From: an uncultured Bacteroidia bacterium
GTDB taxonomy: Bacteria; Bacteroidota; Bacteroidia; Bacteroidales; UBA932
Length of the DNA: 64,000 bases
Reading direction: 5' to 3'
Assembly: GCA_902773925.1 (NCBI GenBank)
Contig: CACYGI010000004.1
Coordinates: 1 to 64,000 of the forward strand
The translations under genes were made by a program, and so were the position numbers. Position 1 is the stretch's first letter, and each line of letters opens with the position of its first letter. The notes beneath the pieces were generated by a model. It had not been told where the DNA came from and did not search any database. It saw nothing but the letters and a program-made list of their open reading frames with translations. Below, piece after piece: positions 32,867 through 43,612 of this stretch.

Positions 32867-33661
32867 TCACTTCTTATAGCTTGCGTCCGGATTCTGCACC
32901 GCCGCGGGGCCTTTTATCTGGATATCGAAACCCTCCTCGATGAGCGGGCGAAGCATCTCGCGCATCTGCGCCTCGCTGTAGATGCCAAGGCCCTTCATCG
33001 GCGCGGGACGATCCACCGTATAGACCATCACCCGCCGGGGGCGCAGCTCACGCACCATATCCATCCACGGCAAAAGGACTTCCGGCGAGGCGCTGTCAAA
33101 GTCCGGCGAGCGCAGGAACATCGTCTGCAGGATGAACTGCCCGTCAAATCCCTTCATCGCCTCAACGGTCCGGGCGAGGTCGTACCCCTTCGCGGGACGG
33201 TTGATCCTGGCCGCGAGGGCTTCGGTCGGCGCGTCAATCTTGAGGATGGCATTGTCCACCTTGCGCAGCGCGGCTGCCACCTCCGGCAGATGGATGCGCG
33301 TGGCATTGGAAAGCACGGATACCTTTGCCTGCGGGAAATAAGTGTCGCGCAGGAAAAGCGTATCGTCTATGATCGTGGCAAACTCGGGATTGAGCGTGGG
33401 CTCTCCGGAGCCGGAAAACGTTATCGTGTCAATCCCCTTGCCCTCCAGCATCAGCTGCAGGAGCTTATCTTCGAGCGCGGAGCGGACATCGGCCGCCGTG
33501 GGAAGATGAGTGTCCCCGCGGCCGTCGGCATTCCACCCGCATTCGCAGTAGATGCAGTCGAAATTGCAGAACTTCCCTTCGCTCGGCAGCAGGTTGACGC
33601 CCAGCGAACGGCCCAGCCGGCGCGAATGGATCGGTCCGAAAACTATGCTTTCACGTATCAT
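32867..33661 (-). CDS. radical SAM protein
   Basis: 264 aa from the ATG at 33661, which overlaps the maf stop in an ATGA; longer starts would run deep into maf. The FeS-binding motif CNFDCIYC gives Cys 32, 36 and 39, and TFSGSGEPTLNPEF (about 90-103) is the glycine-rich SAM-binding strand. The opening VFGPIHSRRLGRSLGVNLLP matches a subgroup of uncharacterised radical SAM proteins close to those once linked with Fe-S or tRNA wybutosine work. The reaction is unknown. Last gene of the 42374-32867 minus-strand run. Confidence 0.85.
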   Translation of the reverse strand: MIRESIVFGPIHSRRLGRSLGVNLLPSEGKFCNFDCIYCECGWNADGRGDTHLPTAADVRSALEDKLLQLMLEGKGIDTITFSGSGEPTLNPEFATIIDDTLFLRDTYFPQAKVSVLSNATRIHLPEVAAALRKVDNAILKIDAPTEALAARINRPAKGYDLARTVEAMKGFDGQFILQTMFLRSPDFDSASPEVLLPWMDMVRELRPRRVMVYTVDRPAPMKGLGIYSEAQMREMLRPLIEEGFDIQIKGPAAVQNPDASYKK

Positions 33662-34245
33662 TTGAGCAGGTTTTTCAGATGCTGGTAAAGACTGTGGACG
33701 GGCAGGCCCATCACGTTGAAATATGATCCTTCGATGCCCGTTATGGCGACATAGCCGATCCATTCCTGGATGCCGTAGGCCCCGGCCTTGTCGTATGGCC
33801 TGTACCGGTCCACGTAGTAGGCTATCTCCTCCTCGTCCATCGTGCGGAATGTCACCACGGTCCTGTCGGTAAATGAATCCACGGTACCGTCTGCGCGGCG
33901 GATGGCGACGCCCGTAAGCACCAGGTGGCTCTCGCCCGAAAGGTGGGAGAGCATCGTGCAGGCCGCCTCCCTGCCCGCCGGCTTGCCGAGGATCTCGTCT
34001 CCCAGGAAGACCAGCGTATCGGCCGTGATGAGCACCTCGTCCGGGGCAAGCTCCCGGGGGAACGACTCCGACTTGTGGCGGGCCAGATACTCCGGGATCT
34101 CAAGCGGCGACAGGCCGTCGGCCGGACGCTCCGCATCGCCCTTTACGGGCTCGACCGTAAAGTCGATATCCAGGGCTGCGAGCAGCTCGCGGCGGCGGGG
34201 CGACTGGCTGCCGAGGATGAATCTATATCCCTCAAAGAGCCCCAT
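33658..34245 (-). CDS. Maf-family nucleotide pyrophosphatase
   Basis: 195 aa from the ATG at 34245. The family opening FILGSQSPRRRELLAAL and the catalytic blocks ADTLVFLGDEILGKP and DKAGAYGIQE are present. Maf proteins hydrolyse non-canonical or modified nucleoside triphosphates (dTTP/UTP or modified pyrimidines) in the cytosol and are sometimes linked to septation. The start overlaps the end of the phosphohexomutase gene by 14 nt. Confidence 0.92.
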   Translation of the reverse strand: MGLFEGYRFILGSQSPRRRELLAALDIDFTVEPVKGDAERPADGLSPLEIPEYLARHKSESFPRELAPDEVLITADTLVFLGDEILGKPAGREAACTMLSHLSGESHLVLTGVAIRRADGTVDSFTDRTVVTFRTMDEEEIAYYVDRYRPYDKAGAYGIQEWIGYVAITGIEGSYFNVMGLPVHSLYQHLKNLLK

Positions 34246-35902
34246 ACAGTGCACAGAGAGTATTGAGACGGGCATCGGCGCCTTCGCCGCGTGCCCCGAA
34301 ATAGAACTTGATCTTGGGCTCCGTACCGGAAGGGCGGACCGAGACTACGGTACCGTCCTCGGCAAAGAACTGCAGCACATCGGACGAAGGAAGGCCGGTC
34401 TTTTCGGCCTCCAGATAATCCACCACGCGCACCACCGGGCTGCCTGCCAGATCCTTCGGCGGATTGGAGCGGAACTCCTGCATCATCGAGCGGATGGCCT
34501 CGACGCCGTCCTTTCCTTCCCTCTTGAGCGAAAGCAGGCGCTCGGCGTGGTAGCCGAATTCGGCATAAATCTCCTGCAGATATCCGTAGATGGTCTGGCC
34601 CTTCGAGGCGAGCCAGGCGGCGCAGTCGGCGATCATCGCGCAGGTCACCACGGCATCCTTGTCGCGGACGAATTCACCGATATTGAAGCCATAGCTTTCC
34701 TCGCCTCCGCAGATGAACGTCGCCTTGCCTTCGTTGGCGCGCACCGTAGCTTCGATATATTTGAAGCCGGTCAGCACGTTGTAGAGCTTGACGCCGAACT
34801 TGGCGCAGATGGCCGTGATCAGCTCGGTCGTGACGATGGTCTTGACGCAGTACTGGCTCTTGACATTGAGCCTGCCCTGCTCCTTGCGGCGCGAGAGGAT
34901 GTATGAGGTCAGGATCGATGCGGTCTGATTGCCGTTGAGCAGCACAAGGCTGCCACGATCGTCGCGGACTGCAAGGCCCACGCGGTCAGCGTCAGGGTCG
35001 GAAGCCAGCACGATGCCGGCGCCCACCTCCTCGGCGCGCTCCAGAGCCATCTTCATCGCCGCCGTCTCCTCGGGATTGGGCGAAACGACCGTCGGGAAAT
35101 CTCCGTCCACCAGATCCTGCGCGGGGACATTGTAGAGCCGGGTGACGCCCATCCGGCGCAGGGCCTCGGGGATCAGGCGGACGCCCGTGCCGTGCAGCGG
35201 AGTATAGACGATGGCAAGATCCTGGCGCGCTATGGCAGCCTGCGGAGTCGGCATCATCGAAAGGATGGAACGGAGGTATGCGTTGTCTATCTCCTCTCCC
35301 ACCGGCTCGGGATAGAGCTCTTCGTTGTATTTGACCTGCAGGGGCGAAGTGATCCCGCGCACCTGCTCGATGATAAGCCGATCGTGCGGCGCGATGATCT
35401 GGGCGCCGTCCTCCCAGAATACCTTGTAGCCGTTATATTCCTTCGGATTGTGCGAAGCCGTTATCATAATGCCGGCGCTGCACTTGAGGTAGCGGATGGC
35501 GAAGCTCAGCTCGGGCGTGGGGCGGATATTGTCGAAGACAAAAACGCGGATGCCGTTCGAAAGCAGCACGCGCGCCGCCGTCATCGCGAAGTCGCGGCTG
35601 TTATGGCGGCTGTCGTACGATATGACGACGCTCCTGCGCCCTTCGGGAAATACCTGGATGATGTATTCGGCCAGGCCCTGCGTAGCGAATGAGACGGTGT
35701 ATTTGTTCATCCGGTTGGTGCCGGTGCCCATAATGCCGCGCAGGCCGCCGGTACCGAATTCGAGCATCCGGTAGAAGCGGTCTTCGAGATCTTTCTGGTC
35801 GCCCGTCAGCAGGTGCATCACCTCCTTGCGGGTGTCCTCGTCATATTCGCTGTCAAGCCAGCTTTTGGCCCGGGTAAGGTATTCAGGTTCGTTCATTGTC
35901 AT
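34232..35902 (-). CDS. phosphoglucomutase/phosphomannomutase
   Basis: 556 aa. The four-domain alpha-D-phosphohexomutase features are visible: TGGLRGIMGTG (about 51-61), catalytic Ser 150 in MITASHNPKEYNG, the metal loop ASDPDADRVGLA (about 298-309), sugar-binding GGEESYGF, and the phosphate-binding RPSGTEPKIKFY near the C-terminus. It interconverts hexose 1- and 6-phosphates, feeding sugar nucleotides. The ATG at 35902 overlaps the stop of the peptidase gene as ATGA, which supports this start over the ATG two codons later. Confidence 0.93.
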   Translation of the reverse strand: MTMNEPEYLTRAKSWLDSEYDEDTRKEVMHLLTGDQKDLEDRFYRMLEFGTGGLRGIMGTGTNRMNKYTVSFATQGLAEYIIQVFPEGRRSVVISYDSRHNSRDFAMTAARVLLSNGIRVFVFDNIRPTPELSFAIRYLKCSAGIMITASHNPKEYNGYKVFWEDGAQIIAPHDRLIIEQVRGITSPLQVKYNEELYPEPVGEEIDNAYLRSILSMMPTPQAAIARQDLAIVYTPLHGTGVRLIPEALRRMGVTRLYNVPAQDLVDGDFPTVVSPNPEETAAMKMALERAEEVGAGIVLASDPDADRVGLAVRDDRGSLVLLNGNQTASILTSYILSRRKEQGRLNVKSQYCVKTIVTTELITAICAKFGVKLYNVLTGFKYIEATVRANEGKATFICGGEESYGFNIGEFVRDKDAVVTCAMIADCAAWLASKGQTIYGYLQEIYAEFGYHAERLLSLKREGKDGVEAIRSMMQEFRSNPPKDLAGSPVVRVVDYLEAEKTGLPSSDVLQFFAEDGTVVSVRPSGTEPKIKFYFGARGEGADARLNTLCALYGAL

Positions 35903-37992
35903 TTGGTTTGAGAGTAATAACGGAAGAGTATCTCGGGCAGCTCTTCACCGAGCAGATAGCGGTACCAGAACTTATAATCCTGAAGACGGGACTGCAGGTT
36001 CTGGTCGCCGCGGTAGCCGTGGTAGGCACCTGGATAGACCATCAGCTCAAAATCCTTGTGGTCCTTCTGGAGCTTGCCGATAAGCTGCAGCGTATTCTGG
36101 AAATGGACATTGTCGTCGCTCGTCCCGTGGGTAATGCGCAGCATATTGCTGCCGTCGCCCTTGTATGCGCCCACGCGGTCGATCACGCGCGAGCGGGCAT
36201 ATCCGTCGGGATTGTCCTGCGGGGTGTCCATATATCGCTCCGTGTAATGCGAATCATAGAGGGCCCAGTCATAGACGCCGCCGCCTGCGATACCGTAAGG
36301 GAAGTACTCCCCTGCCTCGGTTACGCAGAGCGTGGTCATCGTACCTCCGAAGGAGAATCCCTCTATGCCGACCTTGCTGCGGTCCACATAGGGCAGCTCG
36401 CGGAAATAACTGATGCCGTCGATGAAGTCCTGTATCTCAACCACTGCCAGCTGGCGGTAGATATGCTCCAGCACGCGCTTGCCGTGCGAGCCGCCGGCAC
36501 GGTTGTCCAGGGTGACCTGGATCACACCGTGATAAGCCCACCACTGCTTGCCAAGACCCGCCCAGACGTCCTTGACCTGGGGAGAATTGGGTCCGCCGTA
36601 GATGTTGACCTTGACGGGATACTTGCGCGTGGTATCCATATCGAGGGGCCAGATGACCTGCACGGGGATATCATAACCGTCACGAGTCGTGTAACGGAAA
36701 ATCTCGGGCAGCGCTATCTGGTAGTCGTCGAAATCGCGGCCGCGGCTGTCTGCCACGAGCGTGGTCACCGCCTTGTCGAGGCGGCCGCTTGCGGGGATCG
36801 AGATAAGGTAGAGCCGGTGCGGGGTGCGGGCGTTGGAAGCCACCGTGGCGATGTTGCGCCCGTCTTCGGATATCACGATATTGTCAAATGAATAGTCGCC
36901 GAAGGAAACGCGCTCCAGCTTATGGTCCTTTAGCCGGACACGGTAGATGTCAACGCGGGTGGCATCCTCCCTCTTGGCGCTGTAGAACAGATATTTGCTG
37001 TCAACCTTGAGCAACCTGATGCTCCAGTTGTGCCCTTCGGTCAGCTGCACGTTGCGCCGTCCGTCATAGGAAAGGAAATGAATCTGCTCCCAGCCCGTGT
37101 AGTCGCGCACGATGTAGATGCCTTCCTTCGTGAAGAGCATCTCCTCCATCCAGTCGATCCAGCAGTCCTGGTGCTCCTTATAGACGGACTCCTTGCGGCC
37201 ATTGAAAGGATCTATCGAGAAAAGCTCGAGGTCATCCTGGCTGCGCGGCATCCAGGCCACCATAAAGCGCGTGCCGTCTCCGCTCCAGAACGGGATGCCG
37301 AAATACTGGTCTCGCGAGGGGTCGAAATCAGCCCAGACAGTCTCGCTGCCGCTGACCGATACGAATCCGATCTTGACCGTGGGATTGGTATCGCCTGCCT
37401 TCGGATAACGCGTCTGGTTCAGATAGCCGTGAAGTCCGTCGGCCACATAGATCGGGAACATCGGAACTTTAGAATTATCGAAACGGTAATATGCCAGTAT
37501 GCGGCTGTCGGGCGACCACCAGAAAGCACGGTACTGTGACGGGCGGCCGAAAATCTCCTCGTAGTACACCCAGGAAGCATAGCCGTTGAGTATCAAGTCG
37601 CTGCCGTCAAAGGTATGGCGCGTAATGCGGCCTGTAGCCACCTCCATCGAATAAAGATCGTTATCGAGGGTATATGCTATGCGGCTCGAATCGGGCGACC
37701 AGGTGGGATTGACCCATCCTTCGACCTTGTTGCTGAAAGAATCCACGTTGCGGGGAGCTGTCCACTCGGACTTGGCAGTGGTCTTGCGGCGGCTGTCATA
37801 CGAGCGGACTTCCCTGCCCTGACGGAAAATGAGCTTGCCGTCAGCATCGAATGCCAGAGGCGTAGGAACGCTTTTTAGCAGTTCGGCCTTCGGGCCATAG
37901 AGGATCTCTTCGTCCGTGAGGCGCTTTTTGCCCTCGGCGGAAGCTGTAACGGTCAGAGCCAGCAGAGCCAGCAGTAATAATGTCCTTTTCAT
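35899..37992 (-). CDS. S9 family peptidase (dipeptidyl peptidase IV-like)
   Basis: 697 aa with a signal peptide (MKRTLLLLALLALTVTASA). The N-terminal two thirds form a WD-like propeller (repeated WSPDSSRIAY-type blades), including YYEEIFGRPSQYRAFWWSPD with the Glu pair typical of DPP-IV N-terminus recognition. The C-terminal hydrolase has the nucleophile in GFSFGGTMTT (about 545), Asp in HGTSDDNVHF, and His in YPGAYHGY. It should cleave Xaa-Pro or similar dipeptides in the periplasm. Bacteroidales use such enzymes in peptide foraging. Sits in an operon with cytosolic genes. Confidence 0.9.
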   Translation of the reverse strand: MKRTLLLLALLALTVTASAEGKKRLTDEEILYGPKAELLKSVPTPLAFDADGKLIFRQGREVRSYDSRRKTTAKSEWTAPRNVDSFSNKVEGWVNPTWSPDSSRIAYTLDNDLYSMEVATGRITRHTFDGSDLILNGYASWVYYEEIFGRPSQYRAFWWSPDSRILAYYRFDNSKVPMFPIYVADGLHGYLNQTRYPKAGDTNPTVKIGFVSVSGSETVWADFDPSRDQYFGIPFWSGDGTRFMVAWMPRSQDDLELFSIDPFNGRKESVYKEHQDCWIDWMEEMLFTKEGIYIVRDYTGWEQIHFLSYDGRRNVQLTEGHNWSIRLLKVDSKYLFYSAKREDATRVDIYRVRLKDHKLERVSFGDYSFDNIVISEDGRNIATVASNARTPHRLYLISIPASGRLDKAVTTLVADSRGRDFDDYQIALPEIFRYTTRDGYDIPVQVIWPLDMDTTRKYPVKVNIYGGPNSPQVKDVWAGLGKQWWAYHGVIQVTLDNRAGGSHGKRVLEHIYRQLAVVEIQDFIDGISYFRELPYVDRSKVGIEGFSFGGTMTTLCVTEAGEYFPYGIAGGGVYDWALYDSHYTERYMDTPQDNPDGYARSRVIDRVGAYKGDGSNMLRITHGTSDDNVHFQNTLQLIGKLQKDHKDFELMVYPGAYHGYRGDQNLQSRLQDYKFWYRYLLGEELPEILFRYYSQTK

Positions 37993-37996
37993 AACT

Positions 37997-38713
37997 TTAA
38001 CGGCGACGGGTGAATATCATCAGGTAGTAAAGCAACGTTGCCAGCGAGCTGAGCGCCGCAACGACGTAGGTATAGGCTGCCGAACGAAGTGCCTTGCAGG
38101 CCATCGGATGGGTGGCCGGATCGGTAATGCCGCTGCGCTCGAGCCACTCCGTGGCACGGCGGCTGGCGTCGATCTCGACTGGCAGGGTGATGAACGAGAA
38201 GAGCGTCGTGGTCGCGAAAAGCACTATGCCCACGAGCATCAGCCCGGGGAAAACGTTGATCAGAAGCATCCCGGCCAGAAGGACTATAGACATAATGCGC
38301 GAGGAGAAACTGACGACCGGCACGAGCGCGGCGCGCATCTTGAGCGGGGCATAACCGCGGGCGTGCTGCACGGCGTGGCCGCATTCGTGGGCCGCAACGG
38401 CCGCTGCCGCTACGGATGATGTCCCATAGACGGCATCGCTCAGATTGAGAGTCTTGTTGGTCGGATTGTAATTGTCGGTCAGCTGTCCGCTGATATGGGT
38501 GATCTTTACGTCCCGGATGCCGTGCGCATCGAGCATCCGCTGAGCCACCTCGGCGCCCGTAAGGCCGCCGCGGATATCCACCTGAGAGAACTTGCTGAAA
38601 TTCTTCTGCAGGCGCGCCTGTACCAGATAGCTCACCAGGGCCACCAGGCCGAACAACACCCAGTACATCGCATATGAACTCATCCCTGTCTGATAATACA
38701 TATTCGGATCCAT
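37997..38713 (-). CDS. membrane zinc metallopeptidase (YugP-like)
   Basis: 238 aa. A first membrane helix (about 13-32) is followed by a domain with HECGH at 109-113, the zinc-binding HExxH, the family phrase NPTNKTLNLSD just before it, and two or three further helices with the VEIDASRRA block that supplies the next ligand or support residue. YugP-like proteins are integral membrane zinc peptidases of unknown substrate. 3-4 nt gaps to both neighbours place it in the same unit. Confidence 0.88.
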   Translation of the reverse strand: MDPNMYYQTGMSSYAMYWVLFGLVALVSYLVQARLQKNFSKFSQVDIRGGLTGAEVAQRMLDAHGIRDVKITHISGQLTDNYNPTNKTLNLSDAVYGTSSVAAAAVAAHECGHAVQHARGYAPLKMRAALVPVVSFSSRIMSIVLLAGMLLINVFPGLMLVGIVLFATTTLFSFITLPVEIDASRRATEWLERSGITDPATHPMACKALRSAAYTYVVAALSSLATLLYYLMIFTRRR

Positions 38714-38716
38714 AAT

Positions 38717-40132
38717 CTATTCAAATAAATCATCCTTAAAGTTAACGAAAAAAACCTTATGAACGGCACGGGTTATGGCCGTATAGAGCCACTTGAGATC
38801 ATCCGTGACCGTCTCCTTCCAGAAAGGGTTGTCGATGAACACGCAGTCCCACTGTCCGCCCTGCGACTTATGCCCCGTAATGGCGGCGGCATACTTGATC
38901 TGGAGGGCGTTGAAGTACGGATCCTCGCGGATGGCGGCGTAGCGTTTGCGGGCCGCCTTGATATCCATCGCATAATCCTCGTCCAGCCCGCGGAAAAGCG
39001 CTTCCTGCTGCTCGCGGCTCAGCGCTGCCGTTTCGCTCGTGAGCGTATCGAGAATAATCTTTGCCGTCACGACGGCGTCATTGTAGTCCGGAAAACCAAG
39101 CTTTGCCTCTGCAAAATGCAGTCCGTAGCGTTCTTCGTAATGCGAGACTTTGATAAGATTGGCGATATCGCCGTTGGCTATGAAATCCAGCTCCTCCGTA
39201 TCGCATTTGAACTGATAGCAGTTCTTGACCACCATCAGCTGGTCTCCGCGCACAAGCTGCTCCTCGCGGTCCAGGACCATCGCCCGTATGCCCTCGTTAT
39301 AGCGGTTGGCCCGCTTGTTGGATCGGCAGAGCACGGCCACGTTGTCGGCGCCGTAGCGGGCGTAGGCATCCGATAGGGCATCGACCAGCTCGCCCCCGCC
39401 GATGCGCTCCGTATCATCGAACGACTTTGCGTCCAGCTCAGGCAGATCGGTCTGCCCCCGCTCCAGAGCCTCGCGGATCCGGGTGGCATTGGTAAGGATG
39501 CCGCTGCCCGAGGCCTGGCGCACCACGGTCGTAAGATCGGCCGTCATCACCGGTCCGAAAGCCGACATATAGTCCTCGTCCAGAGCCGGGCTGACCTCCA
39601 TCCCCACGGGAGGAAGCTGCCCCCGGTCACCTACGAAGATCATCTTGTTGTCAACGCCGCTGCGCACGAACGATATGAGGTCGGAAAGCAGGTCGCCCGA
39701 GCCGAAAACGCTGTCCTGCATAAGGGCGTCGGACGAAGAGATCAGCGAGGCCTCATCGATGATATAAAACGTATCGCGGGCCTTGTTGACATTGAGTTCA
39801 AATTCACCCAGAGCGCTGCGGAGCGTCTTCTGGCGGTAGATATGCTTGTGTATGGTAGCCGTCCGGTCCGATGCGAACGAAGCGAAGACCTTGGCCGAAC
39901 GGCCGGTCGGGGCCAGCAGCACATATTTCTGGTGCAACTGGCGAAGCACCTGCACGAACGCCGCCACCGAAGAGGTCTTGCCCGTGCCGGCATATCCCCT
40001 CACCAGCAGCAGGTCGCATTCGCCATACTGCGAAACGAACTCCGCAAGCCGCGAGAAAAGCCGCTCCTGGCACGGAGTCGGTGCCAGAGCCAGCGCATCG
40101 CGGAGCATCTGCTGAAAGAGGACGGCATCCAT
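38717..40132 (-). CDS. RecD-like ATP-dependent DNA helicase
   Basis: 471 aa, superfamily 1B. Walker A is GYAGTGKT (46-53), followed by LLAPTGRSAKVFASF, FYIIDEASLI (motif II), MIFVGDRGQLPPVG (motif III), and a UvrD-C-like end with ITGHKSQGGQWDCVFID and WLYTAITRAVHKVFFV. This short RecD-like type without RecB/RecC partners is widespread in Bacteroidales. It should unwind DNA 5' to 3'; its pathway is unknown. The start overlaps the trkH stop in a TAATG. Confidence 0.88.
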   Translation of the reverse strand: MDAVLFQQMLRDALALAPTPCQERLFSRLAEFVSQYGECDLLLVRGYAGTGKTSSVAAFVQVLRQLHQKYVLLAPTGRSAKVFASFASDRTATIHKHIYRQKTLRSALGEFELNVNKARDTFYIIDEASLISSSDALMQDSVFGSGDLLSDLISFVRSGVDNKMIFVGDRGQLPPVGMEVSPALDEDYMSAFGPVMTADLTTVVRQASGSGILTNATRIREALERGQTDLPELDAKSFDDTERIGGGELVDALSDAYARYGADNVAVLCRSNKRANRYNEGIRAMVLDREEQLVRGDQLMVVKNCYQFKCDTEELDFIANGDIANLIKVSHYEERYGLHFAEAKLGFPDYNDAVVTAKIILDTLTSETAALSREQQEALFRGLDEDYAMDIKAARKRYAAIREDPYFNALQIKYAAAITGHKSQGGQWDCVFIDNPFWKETVTDDLKWLYTAITRAVHKVFFVNFKDDLFE

Positions 40133-41583
40133 TATTTGAATTTGCGTCCGAATGAGGAGAAAAGAATCAGCACCGAATAAAAACCGAGACGGCCGATGAT
40201 CATCTGCAGGCCCATCACGGTCTTGACAAATGCAGGCACATCGGCGAAAGAGCCCACGCTGCCCATTCGTCCGAAGGCCGGACCGACGTTGCTCATCATC
40301 GAGACGGAGCAGCTGACGGACTCAAGCAGCGAGAAGCCGAAGCAGGCATAGAGGCACGCGAAGAGGAACACCACGATGCCATAGACCAGCACGAATATCG
40401 AAACGCTCGAGACAAGCTCGCTGTCCACAGTCACGTCGCCCGTCTTGACCTGCACGACCGAATTGGGATGAGCCATACGGATCAGCTGGGCGCGTATATT
40501 GTGCGAGACGATCAGCACGCGGTCCGATCGCAGGCCGCTGGTCGTAGAGCCCGCGCATCCGCACTGGATTGCGGCATAAAGCATCAGCAGCACTGCCAGC
40601 GGCGGCCAGGGATTGGTATCCACGATGGCAAAGCCGGTCGTCGAAATGGTCGAGACCACCTCGAAAAACGATTTGCGCACAGCCTGCAGCGTATCGCTCT
40701 CCACGCCGGAGATCAGCAGGCTCGCGGCGACGCCGGCGCCCAGAACGAGGATCGTACCCAGATAGAACTTAGTCACCGGATTGCGCAGCACCTTGGGACT
40801 GCGCGAGGCGAACGAAGCGTAGATCAGTCCGAAATGCAGCGTGGCGACTATCATAAAGAACATCAGCACACACTCGATCACCGGCGAATCATAGGCGGCG
40901 ATAGAAGCGTTGCGCGTACTGAAACCGCCCGTCGCCGTAACGCTGAAAGTATGGTTAACAGCATCGAAAAGCGGCATCCCCGCAAGCAGCAGGCTCGCCA
41001 GGGCTGCAATCGTGATGCCCAGATAGACAATCACGAGCACGCGCACGTACTCGCCGGAGACATAGCGGTAATTGCCTCGGGAGACATCCGCCATATCCAT
41101 CCTTGACATACGGAAACGGACGGTACCGTAGGACGGCAGGATCATCATCATGAAGACCACGACTCCCAGGCCGCCTATATAATGCGTCGAAGAGCGCCAG
41201 AGGAGCAGGCCGCGGGGCAGCGACTCTATATCCGCAAGGATGGTCGCGCCGGTCGTGGTGATACCCGAAGTACTCTCGAACCAGGCGTTTACAAGGTTGA
41301 ACTCACCTCCCCAGAGAAGGTACGGCATCATGCCGAAAAGGCAGCAGCACAGCCAGGCCAGCAGCAGGATGGCCAGGCCCTCGCGGAAACTGATATCTAT
41401 GCTCCTGCGAACGAACACGATCGGGAAAAGGCCTGCCATCAGCGTCACGATACCGCTGAGCAGAAGCGGCGAAAACGCCGTATCGAAATTGTAGAAGGCG
41501 GAACACGCCGCAGAGAGCAGCATAAATGCCGCCTCACATATAAGCGCGATTCCGACGTTACGTGAGATTATACCTGCGTTCAT
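40132..41583 (-). CDS. trkH: TrkH-type potassium transporter
   Basis: 483 aa with about ten membrane helices and the four pore loops each carrying the filter Gly: GITTTGATI, VTATGGFST, ISTTGFAIV and MSNVGPAFG. TrkH imports potassium through the inner membrane and normally needs the NAD/ATP-binding TrkA ring; no trkA is in this window. The upstream neighbour, overlapping by 4 nt, is a HAMP-containing membrane protein. Confidence 0.92.
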   Translation of the reverse strand: MNAGIISRNVGIALICEAAFMLLSAACSAFYNFDTAFSPLLLSGIVTLMAGLFPIVFVRRSIDISFREGLAILLLAWLCCCLFGMMPYLLWGGEFNLVNAWFESTSGITTTGATILADIESLPRGLLLWRSSTHYIGGLGVVVFMMMILPSYGTVRFRMSRMDMADVSRGNYRYVSGEYVRVLVIVYLGITIAALASLLLAGMPLFDAVNHTFSVTATGGFSTRNASIAAYDSPVIECVLMFFMIVATLHFGLIYASFASRSPKVLRNPVTKFYLGTILVLGAGVAASLLISGVESDTLQAVRKSFFEVVSTISTTGFAIVDTNPWPPLAVLLMLYAAIQCGCAGSTTSGLRSDRVLIVSHNIRAQLIRMAHPNSVVQVKTGDVTVDSELVSSVSIFVLVYGIVVFLFACLYACFGFSLLESVSCSVSMMSNVGPAFGRMGSVGSFADVPAFVKTVMGLQMIIGRLGFYSVLILFSSFGRKFK

Positions 41584-42374
41584 GACTGTTGCTTCAGCTT
41601 GCTGAGGCAGTTGCGGTTGATCTCCGTAAGATTGGTTATCTCGTCATTGATCTCGTGCAGCTCGTCAAACCCGTCCACCTTCACGTCGTACTTCTTGCCG
41701 TATTGGCGGAACGACTTGATGCCCCGGTTGATACCCAGCACCGGCTTGATGAGGTAATTGTTGAGATAGAAATGGAACAGGGCCACCATCGCAAGGCCGA
41801 TGAGCATCGCCACGATCGAGGGCATTATGCTCCGGTGGAAGCTGCCCTGCAGCGACTGGCTGGATGCTATGAGCGAATCCTCGGTAATGCCGGTGAGCGC
41901 CATCACATATCGGCGAAGCTCTACATAGACCGGCTGGAGGCGGTGGTAGAACCACTCGCGGCGCTCGAAAGTGCCCTGCGGCCAGACCGTCGGAGCCTCG
42001 GCCGTGACCTGCATATAAGCCGCGAACGCGTAGGTTATCGAATCCACGGCCGTACGCGCGGGCCCGGTGGCGAAAGTGTGGCGCAGCGACGAATAACGGC
42101 TCTCCATATCCAGGCTGCGGATAAAACTGCCTATCTGGGCATCGTCATCTTCGAGGACTTCCATAATGCGGTCGTTGAATGCCTCGGTCTCGTCGTAAAG
42201 CGAACGGACCTGCTCGATATCGGCGATATCGTCATCGATGACCTTTTTGACGAAATCGTCCATCTTCCGGAATTCAAAGACGGCTATGATGGAGGAGACG
42301 AACAGTACCAGCGCGAGCAGCACGCATCCCGTGGTCACTTTCCTCCGGATACCCATATCACTTATCTTTCCCAT
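41580..42374 (-). CDS. membrane sensor with HAMP domain and no output domain
   Basis: 264 aa. A first helix (about 17-37), a periplasmic helical domain (about 38-182), and a second helix (about 183-205) lead into a HAMP-like segment (NYLIKPVLGINRGIKSFRQY, then DELHEINDEITNLTE) and the chain stops soon after. The plan is that of a histidine kinase or chemoreceptor, but no kinase, cyclase or methyl-accepting domain follows and none is encoded next door. It begins the minus-strand operon with trkH, and a regulatory link to potassium uptake is possible but unproven. Confidence 0.65.
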   Translation of the reverse strand: MGKISDMGIRRKVTTGCVLLALVLFVSSIIAVFEFRKMDDFVKKVIDDDIADIEQVRSLYDETEAFNDRIMEVLEDDDAQIGSFIRSLDMESRYSSLRHTFATGPARTAVDSITYAFAAYMQVTAEAPTVWPQGTFERREWFYHRLQPVYVELRRYVMALTGITEDSLIASSQSLQGSFHRSIMPSIVAMLIGLAMVALFHFYLNNYLIKPVLGINRGIKSFRQYGKKYDVKVDGFDELHEINDEITNLTEINRNCLSKLKQQS

Positions 42375-42397
42375 AAGTCATACATTTCTTTAACTTG

Positions 42398-42405
42398 CAA
42401 ATCTA
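42398..42405 (-). promoter_or_regulatory. -7 promoter box of the HAMP-trkH operon
   Basis: TAGATTTG on minus, 23 nt before the ATG at 42374. It would drive the tight run of eight genes down to 32867. Confidence 0.55.
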
Positions 42406-42455
42406 ATCAAAAACCGGCATATTGCCAACTCTTATATATCTGAGATATATAAACA

Positions 42456-42488
42456 GGCGGGTCCGCACCTCTGAGGAACGGACCCGCC
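42456..42488 (-). terminator. terminator of gapA
   Basis: On the minus strand GGCGGGTCCG pairs with CGGACCCGCC around a 13-nt loop, followed by TGTTTATATAT. A second AT-rich palindrome, TTATATATC/GATATATAA at 42432-42452, lies just beyond. Confidence 0.8.
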
Positions 42489-42513
42489 ACGGGTTAACCT
42501 TGCAAAAACCCGA

Positions 42514-43563
<1,050 letters not shown>

Positions 43564-43581
43564 TTATTTGATACAAAATCA

Positions 43582-43589
43582 TAAATTTG
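43582..43589 (+). promoter_or_regulatory. -7 promoter box of lpxB
   Basis: TAAATTTG on plus, 23 nt before the lpxB ATG at 43613. Confidence 0.6.
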
Positions 43590-43612
43590 CAGTGTCCTAC
43601 AGACAAAAGCAA

